IMG/VR virus record: IMGVR_UViG_3300045910_000157
Span: 1-34,420 of that record
Direction: 5' to 3' (one strand)
From: a virus
Length of the DNA stretch: 34,420 nt
Position numbers and translations under genes: made by a program
Notes under the pieces: model-generated
The model's input: only the letters and a program-made list of their open reading frames with translations
Database searches by the model: none
What the model was told of the DNA's origin: nothing
In this document: piece after piece, positions 29,679-34,420 of the stretch
Layout: each line of letters begins with the position of its first letter
Position numbering within the stretch: position 1 is the stretch's first letter

Positions 29679-31221
29679 TCGTTTTCTCCGTTTCGGCTTC
29701 GGTTTGCTCGTCCTCTTCTTCGTCCTCCTCGTCCTCGTCTGGCTGCGGTTGTGCGGGCGGCGTGGCGGCGGACTGGGATCGTTCGCGCAGGAGGATGGAC
29801 ACCTCGCTGACATCGAGCCCGAATTCCTCGGCCAACTCCCGGATGTAGGCGGCCTCCTGGGCGCGAACTCTCAGCTCGGCCTTGGCATCCAGGCCAAGCG
29901 AGGCGTACGCGCGGGAGAACGTCGAGACGCCGGCGCCGATCTCCGCGAGTAACGCCTGCGAGTTCCGGCCCACGTCCACGTTCACCGCTCGAGGGGGCGA
30001 AATCCGGATGCGTTTCCAGTCGGCGGGAGCATCGAGCAAGGTCGGCTGCGTGTAGCGCGCCCAACCCATCGCGTACTGGTAGATGCGCGCCACCAGCGAC
30101 TGCATCACCGCCGAGCGACAGGCGAAAAACGCTGCGGCCGAGTCCAGCGCGCCGCGGTACACCGTCCCCTGCATCGAGTCCGGGAAGACGAGCACATAGG
30201 GGATGCCGACCGCCGCGCAGACCTGCTCGGTCAGGTAACGCCAGTACTCGCGGGTGACCACGGACGGACGCTCGGAACTGAACTGCTGGTAGTCGTCGCC
30301 GGGTTGGAGGATCACCCGGCCCTCGCCCACCGCGTCATCGTAGTACGCCACCCGGCTGGTCTCGACGGAGCCACCGTTGGCCGTTGGCAGCGTCCCGGTG
30401 ATACGTGCTGCAGCCAGCGTGGCCGCATTGAATTCATTCCCCGCAGCGCGCTTGATGACCTTGCTTGTCTTCGCGGCATCCTTCGCCGCCGACATCTCCA
30501 GGAGATGCAGGTCGTCCAGGTCGTGCAGGGTGTTAAGCGCGGGATGGAGCAACGGGAGGCCCCGGAGTTGTCCAGGCCGCGCTGGCTCGAAGTGATGCAT
30601 CACGAAGCGGGCCTCGACTTCCTCCCAGGTCGCCTCGCGGCTCTTCCCCTTCTCGGTATGCACGAAGTACGCGAGGGGGCGCAGCGTGCGGGTGTCCACC
30701 CGGATGCCGTCAATGATGTCCTCGGTCTGTTCGAGCTCCTTGGGTGTGCGAACCAGGTGCGCCTCGATGCACTGGAGCCGTGGCATGCCGGTATCGCCGC
30801 GGGCTTGCAGCAGGAAGAGTTCGCCGTCCACGAACCACGCCCGCGACACCATCGCCAGCAGCGTCCCGAGGTTTTGCCGGCTGGCCACGTCCGGGAGCTC
30901 ACTCCAGTATGCCCACCATTCCGCCGCCGCCGCGTTCCATTCCTCGTCCGAGCTGGCCGGCTGCGCCACCAGCCCCTGGCCCACCGTGTACTGCTCCCAG
31001 AGGTCCGCGAGCTTGTTGACGATGGGGGAATTCTTCTCGAAGTACCGGGCTTTGGCGCGGAGGGTGTAGAGCGACGATGCGTTGACATCGAACCGGGCCG
31101 ACTGGAGTCCGGCGCCGGGGAGGTAGGAGCGTCGGATCGTGTGCCGGGTCGCTTCGTAGTAAGCCTCTGGCGGGAGGAGCCAGCGAAGCAGCGCGTTGCG
31201 AATGGTGGTGGCCAGGTTCAT
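29671..31221 (-). CDS. Portal protein (lambda gpB-like)
   Basis: A 516-aa protein with lambda-type portal features: YYEATRHTIRRSYLPGAGLQSARFDVNASSLYTLRAKARYFEKNSPIVNKLADLWEQYTVGQGL near the N-terminus, then PLLHPALNTLHDLDDLHLLEMSAAKDAAKTSKVIKR and ITGTLPTANGG. The C-terminus is strikingly acidic (DEDEEDEEEDEQTEAETEKTNA). The portal forms the dodecameric DNA channel at one capsid vertex. It sits between the 124-aa connector gene (overlap ATGA, 31218-31221) and the protease-capsid gene, the same order as in lambda. Confidence 0.85.
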   Translation of the reverse strand: MNLATTIRNALLRWLLPPEAYYEATRHTIRRSYLPGAGLQSARFDVNASSLYTLRAKARYFEKNSPIVNKLADLWEQYTVGQGLVAQPASSDEEWNAAAAEWWAYWSELPDVASRQNLGTLLAMVSRAWFVDGELFLLQARGDTGMPRLQCIEAHLVRTPKELEQTEDIIDGIRVDTRTLRPLAYFVHTEKGKSREATWEEVEARFVMHHFEPARPGQLRGLPLLHPALNTLHDLDDLHLLEMSAAKDAAKTSKVIKRAAGNEFNAATLAAARITGTLPTANGGSVETSRVAYYDDAVGEGRVILQPGDDYQQFSSERPSVVTREYWRYLTEQVCAAVGIPYVLVFPDSMQGTVYRGALDSAAAFFACRSAVMQSLVARIYQYAMGWARYTQPTLLDAPADWKRIRISPPRAVNVDVGRNSQALLAEIGAGVSTFSRAYASLGLDAKAELRVRAQEAAYIRELAEEFGLDVSEVSILLRERSQSAATPPAQPQPDEDEEDEEEDEQTEAETEKTNA

Positions 31222-31592
31222 ACGCAGCGCAATGCGGAGAAGTCGTTCCGGAAGTGCGTGGCCGGGTACAGGCTGGCCCGCATGTCCGCGTAGAGCTCGG
31301 CATCGCTGGGGACCGGGTCCCGGTTGGCCAGGGAGTCGGCCAGTTCAATGAGGTACTGGTAGAGGTACTGGCGGGACTGCGGGGAGACGCCAGCCTCGCC
31401 AGGTACGGAGAACGTGACGGAGTGACCGTTGGCCGCGGTGCCGGAGATGATCTGGCCATTGGCCGTGACGGCCGCCGAGGAATCGTAGGCCGAGCGGAGA
31501 GCCTGACGCAACGTGCCGGTGCGGGACTCGTACAGCCGCGCCAACTCAGCGCGAGCAAGAAACAAGTCGAACGGCAGGAACGTCTCGGCCAC
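31218..31592 (-). CDS. Putative head-tail connector / gpW-position protein
   Basis: A 124-aa protein from a GTG at 31592: MAETFLPFDLFLARAELARLYESRTGTLRQALRSAYDSSAAVTANGQ..., then GEAGVSPQSRQYLYQYLIELADSLANRDPVP. It occupies the position of lambda gpW, between terminase and portal, but is longer and I cannot match its fold with confidence. Two helical parts flank a short beta region. Assigned by order only. A GTG start is used because no in-frame ATG is available upstream. Confidence 0.5.
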   Translation of the reverse strand: MAETFLPFDLFLARAELARLYESRTGTLRQALRSAYDSSAAVTANGQIISGTAANGHSVTFSVPGEAGVSPQSRQYLYQYLIELADSLANRDPVPSDAELYADMRASLYPATHFRNDFSALRCV

Positions 31593-31678
31593 GCCTGACG
31601 AGAACCACAGGCGGCCTCTGTTTGCCTAGGCCCCGGCTCCCCAAATCGAGTCAACTCGGGACAAGTCGGACCAACTTT
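31593..31678. other. Short non-coding gap in the head operon
   Basis: 86 bases between the HTH gene and the connector gene. It contains a small inverted repeat (GAGT CAACT CGGG region near 31655-31667) but I see no gene, terminator or clear promoter. Most other head genes overlap, so this is the main break in that stretch. Confidence 0.4.
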
Positions 31679-31873
31679 CTACTCATCCCCGAGGCGGCGG
31701 AACCATTCCCGGCGACGCAAGCGCGCGCTCAAGTATCGGATCACACGGCGGTTGACCTGGATCTTGGCCTCGTCCAAACCGAGGAATTTTTCCGCCTGGC
31801 GGATCGTCTCCTTGCTCACACCCAACCGCGCGGCCAGCTCCTTACGACTGAAACTCTCGCGGTTGCCGCTCAT
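31679..31873 (-). CDS. Small HTH DNA-binding protein
   Basis: The ATG at 31873 overlaps the terL stop (ATGA at 31870-31873), giving 64 aa: MSGNRESFSRKELAARLGVSKETIRQAEKFLGLDEAKI... The helix-turn-helix RKELAARLGVSKETIRQAEKFLGL is clear, with a basic C-terminus (RRVIRYLSARLRRREWFRR). The long upstream frame is a shadow of terL. A DNA-binding HTH in the head cluster, right after terminase, may help terminase bind the cos/pac region or may be a late regulator or excisionase-like protein; which is not visible. Confidence 0.72.
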   Translation of the reverse strand: MSGNRESFSRKELAARLGVSKETIRQAEKFLGLDEAKIQVNRRVIRYLSARLRRREWFRRLGDE

Positions 31874-33762
31874 GGCTTCGCTCCGATCTCGTACCTGAAC
31901 AGCCCCAGGGACAGCGCCCCCACGATCTGGATCACCTCGCAATCGAGGAGGTGGTTCGGGGTCCGGTGGCCGCCCACCTTGGCCCACCGATAGCGCACCC
32001 GGCCCGTGCGCTGGTCCACAAACGCCCGGTTTTCCTCGGACATGAGGTGGCGCTGATAGGTCACATCCGCCACCGCTTCGGCCACCTCCCAGGTCAGCGC
32101 GCCCATCCGTTTCTCGCGCAATGCCTCCAGGATGTCTTTGACCAGGTCGGTGCGGTACGTCAGCAGCTCGACGAGCCACCGACCGGCCTCGCGCCCGCCG
32201 AAGAACGGATCCTGGTGGGTGCGCAGGACTGGCGATGGCACTTTGGTCAGCACATCCACCCAGGGCTTGCGCCCGTCATCACCCTTCACGGGCGACCAAC
32301 ACATCGGCATGAGCATGCGCCCCGCCTGGATGTAGCCCGCCTCCGGCTGGTGATGCCGCCAGCACTGCTGATAGACGACCGTGGTGTCGTAGCCCGAATC
32401 CACGAAGACCCGGGTGTTGGGGATGCCGTGCGCCTGCTGCTTGGCCGCCACCTCCTCCCAGGTGTTCAGGCTGCCGGCCTCGATGGCGATGCTGGAACCG
32501 TCCCGCCACTTCCGCACCACAAACCAGAAGTGCGGCTCGAGGGCCTGCACGTCCACACTCAACAGGGGCAGCCAGTCCGCGCTGGCGGCCAGCTCCACCC
32601 GGATCAGGCCTTGGAGCGTCTGCACCCGCTGCCGGTCCACAAACGGCTCGGCCAGGTCCCCATTGACGAATCCTTGGAGGCCGAAACTGCTGGCTCTCCG
32701 CTCGAGGAACCGGATGGCGAGCTTGCCCCACGTCACATCCGGCCCGATGGCATACAGGCTCGGCAGGTGCCGCGACACCCGCCTGGCCGCCGCTGTGGCG
32801 CCAGCCATCCAGACACCGCCAGCGTTCATCGCCGCCTTGTCCCGATCCTCGATCCGGTGCTGACAGTGCGGACAAACGACGTGCGCGCTGGCCTCCACCC
32901 GATCGAGGTCCCAGCCCCCGTCCGAGAGCCGCGCCTTGGCATCCCAGCCGACGAACCCCTCGTTGCCGCGCAGCTCGAAAATCGTGTGGTCCTTGCTCCA
33001 CGCCAGCACGATCCGGCCACCGCACGCCGGACAGGGGATGTGCCAGCGCATCTGATTCCCGCGCTGGAAGTCCGTCCAGATGAGCCCGTCCGTGATCGTT
33101 GGTGTGCTCGTCTTCCAACGCTGCGGCAGCGCGGCATCCTTGGTCCGTTGTTCGGCCAGATCCACCGCATCAGCCTCCCCGCGGGTCCCCTCATCGAACT
33201 TGTCCACCTCATCCAGGATCGTGCGCCGGCAGGGCGTCGAGGCCAGGTTGCCGGGTGAGTTCGAGCCGGCGAAATTGATCGTGGTCGGCCCGAGGACCAT
33301 TTGACTCAAGCCGAACGCGTGCCGATCCGCACCCCGCGGGATCAGGCGAGCCACAGCACCCGAGGCCCGAAGCAACCGGGAGAACCGTTGGCGCGCGAAC
33401 GCCCGGACCTGCGTCAGGCTGGTCATCACCCACAGGATCCCTCCCGGACTGTGCTCGAGCGCCCACGCCGCCCCGGCCATCAGGATGCTTGTCTTGCCGA
33501 CCTGGCTGCCGAACACCAGGCACTCGTCCGTTACATCGTCCCGCCCAAAGTCATCGAGGATGTCGCGCGCGTATTCCCGGCCGGCCAACCGGAATGGCCC
33601 CCGGTTGTTCGCTTCGTCGAAGACGATATTCCTGGCCACCCACTCGGACGGAGGATCCAGCGAAAGCGGCGCCGTGAGGGACCGAATGATCCACGATGCC
33701 ACTTCATCGCTCATCCCTCCGACCAGCGGGCTGTCCATTGTCAGCGCCGGAGCCGGTCTCAT
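31870..33762 (-). CDS. terL: Large terminase subunit (gpA-like)
   Basis: A 630-aa protein of the lambda gpA type. Walker A GSQVGKT (85-91), Walker B TILDEVDKFDE with D184 and E185, two zinc-type pairs CPACGG and CPHCQH (~240 and ~300), and the nuclease region with VDSGYDT. gpA-type terminases cut at cos and drive packaging; this fits a cohesive-end phage. It starts in an ATGA overlap with terS (33759-33762) and ends in one with the HTH gene. Length is normal for the family. Confidence 0.92.
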   Translation of the reverse strand: MRPAPALTMDSPLVGGMSDEVASWIIRSLTAPLSLDPPSEWVARNIVFDEANNRGPFRLAGREYARDILDDFGRDDVTDECLVFGSQVGKTSILMAGAAWALEHSPGGILWVMTSLTQVRAFARQRFSRLLRASGAVARLIPRGADRHAFGLSQMVLGPTTINFAGSNSPGNLASTPCRRTILDEVDKFDEGTRGEADAVDLAEQRTKDAALPQRWKTSTPTITDGLIWTDFQRGNQMRWHIPCPACGGRIVLAWSKDHTIFELRGNEGFVGWDAKARLSDGGWDLDRVEASAHVVCPHCQHRIEDRDKAAMNAGGVWMAGATAAARRVSRHLPSLYAIGPDVTWGKLAIRFLERRASSFGLQGFVNGDLAEPFVDRQRVQTLQGLIRVELAASADWLPLLSVDVQALEPHFWFVVRKWRDGSSIAIEAGSLNTWEEVAAKQQAHGIPNTRVFVDSGYDTTVVYQQCWRHHQPEAGYIQAGRMLMPMCWSPVKGDDGRKPWVDVLTKVPSPVLRTHQDPFFGGREAGRWLVELLTYRTDLVKDILEALREKRMGALTWEVAEAVADVTYQRHLMSEENRAFVDQRTGRVRYRWAKVGGHRTPNHLLDCEVIQIVGALSLGLFRYEIGAKP

Positions 33763-34388
33763 GGCTTCCCCTCCCCGCGGAACCGCTCCTTAATCGCCTC
33801 GACGATATGCCTGAGTGCCCGCGCCCCAAGCTCCGGGTTCACCGGGTTCAGCTCACCGGCGAACCGCACGGGAAGCTCGGCCACGAACCGCAACCCGGCC
33901 TCCAGTGACCGGCGTACCAGAGCTTCATGTCGCTCCCGGCTAATCAGCTCGCCGTACCGTTCCGCCGTCCGCATTCGTTGCCAGATCGCCTGCTCGACCG
34001 CCAGATCACGACGGGCGTCCGTCAGCGTTGGGTGAGCCTGCCCGTTACTCCCACCACCGTGAAGCTTTACCAGCAGCCACCGCAGGTAGTCCCCCTTCCT
34101 CACCCGGCCTCCAGCAAACGCCGGACAACCGGCATTGCGGTCAGTCAGCAGCCAGTCCACCGACACCCCCAACACGCCAGCCGCACTCACCATGCTCGAA
34201 TACGCCACCCCGGCCACGTCGTTTACCGGGATTCCGTCCAGCGGCGCTGTCTTCGGCGCCTCGCCTTGGCGCGAGGATGCCGCAGGATGCGTCGTTGCAG
34301 CCGCCCGCCGTCCTGCTCCCCGGCGAACAGGATGGCGCGCAGGCCGCTTCCCGCGCTTCTGCTGGGGGCTATGGCGCATGGCGGTCAC
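33759..34388 (-). CDS. terS: Small terminase subunit
   Basis: A 209-aa protein starting at the GTG at 34388 (or an in-frame ATG at 34379), with GGAGG about ten bases before the GTG. A basic low-complexity N-terminus (RGKRPARHPVRRGAGRRAAAT) is followed by a helical domain with a possible HTH (DVAGVAYSSMVSAAGVLGVSVDWLLTD), then a helical part (TLTDARRDLAVEQAIWQRMRTAERYGELISRERHEALVRRSLE) typical of Nu1-like small terminases that recognise packaging sites. It is directly upstream of terL, as usual. Exact family unassigned. Confidence 0.75.
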   Translation of the reverse strand: MTAMRHSPQQKRGKRPARHPVRRGAGRRAAATTHPAASSRQGEAPKTAPLDGIPVNDVAGVAYSSMVSAAGVLGVSVDWLLTDRNAGCPAFAGGRVRKGDYLRWLLVKLHGGGSNGQAHPTLTDARRDLAVEQAIWQRMRTAERYGELISRERHEALVRRSLEAGLRFVAELPVRFAGELNPVNPELGARALRHIVEAIKERFRGEGKP

Positions 34389-34406
34389 TCATGCCTGACC
34401 TCCGCG

Positions 34407-34420
34407 CGCCCGACGGACCC
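34407..34420. repeat. Terminal direct repeat, right copy
   Basis: The last 14 bases equal the first 14 (CGCCCGACGGACCC). They lie 19 bases outside the terS start codon. If the sequence came from a filled-in virion end, the repeat could be the cos overhang; otherwise it is an assembly overlap of a circular molecule. Confidence 0.8.

Noticed and set aside
31951-33258. Plus-strand 435-aa ORF
   Set aside because: Antisense shadow of terL, which has clear motifs.
1-34420. CRISPR arrays, insertion sequences, transposases
   Set aside because: No spaced repeat array and no transposase motif seen; the iterons are contiguous and short.

Overview
The window looks like a complete temperate tailed-phage genome (siphovirus-like) of about 34.4 kb, GC-rich, with almost every gene on the minus strand. 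The last 14 bases repeat the first 14, and one small ORF reads in frame across the joined ends, so the molecule is circular or has cohesive ends. The likely host is a member of the Verrucomicrobiota: one phage gene encodes an exported two-repeat protein (VYSVNTVGYV..., DGGEW...) of a type I recognise from that phylum, and its neighbour ends in a PEP-CTERM-like sorting signal. Host assignment is inference.

Layout, read in the direction of minus-strand transcription from about 9.6 kb downwards: a ribbon-helix-helix (RHH) protein; a ParB-like protein; a GHKL ATPase; an ~660-nt segment with no credible gene but tiled by nested perfect stems, a strong candidate for a large structured RNA; a conserved putative recombination protein; a coiled-coil protein; a non-coding block with two arrays of 11-bp iterons (candidate origin); a replication initiator; a run of small early genes including a duplicated 128-aa gene; an ERCC4-type nuclease; and a 44-aa ORF that crosses the ends of the contig into terS.

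From 34.4 kb downwards runs the late operon: small and large terminase, a small HTH protein, a putative head-tail connector protein, lambda-type portal, a ClpP-like protease fused to the major capsid protein, putative decoration and fibre proteins, a block of four proteins with export signals, an SGNH-like fibre, connector/terminator proteins, tail tube, tail chaperones G and GT (with a well-formed -1 frameshift site), a very short tape measure and tail-tip proteins. Three small genes (12988 to 11743), ending with an HTH regulator, close it.

A short plus-strand lysogeny module (9731-11666) holds an RHH regulator, a tyrosine integrase and a membrane-anchored PH-like protein, ending in a strong hairpin terminator shared with the convergent HTH gene. 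The attachment site is the 3' part of a tRNA-Ala(GGC) gene (anticodon arm to CCA, with U70 suited to a G3:U70 pair). It lies inside the reading frame of the RHH regulator, whose unintegrated form ends in -LAA. This is the architecture of an integration-dependent lysogeny switch. Most neighbouring genes are joined by 4-base ATGA or GTGA start-stop overlaps, which decided several starts and revealed small genes of 37, 44, 58 and 70 aa.
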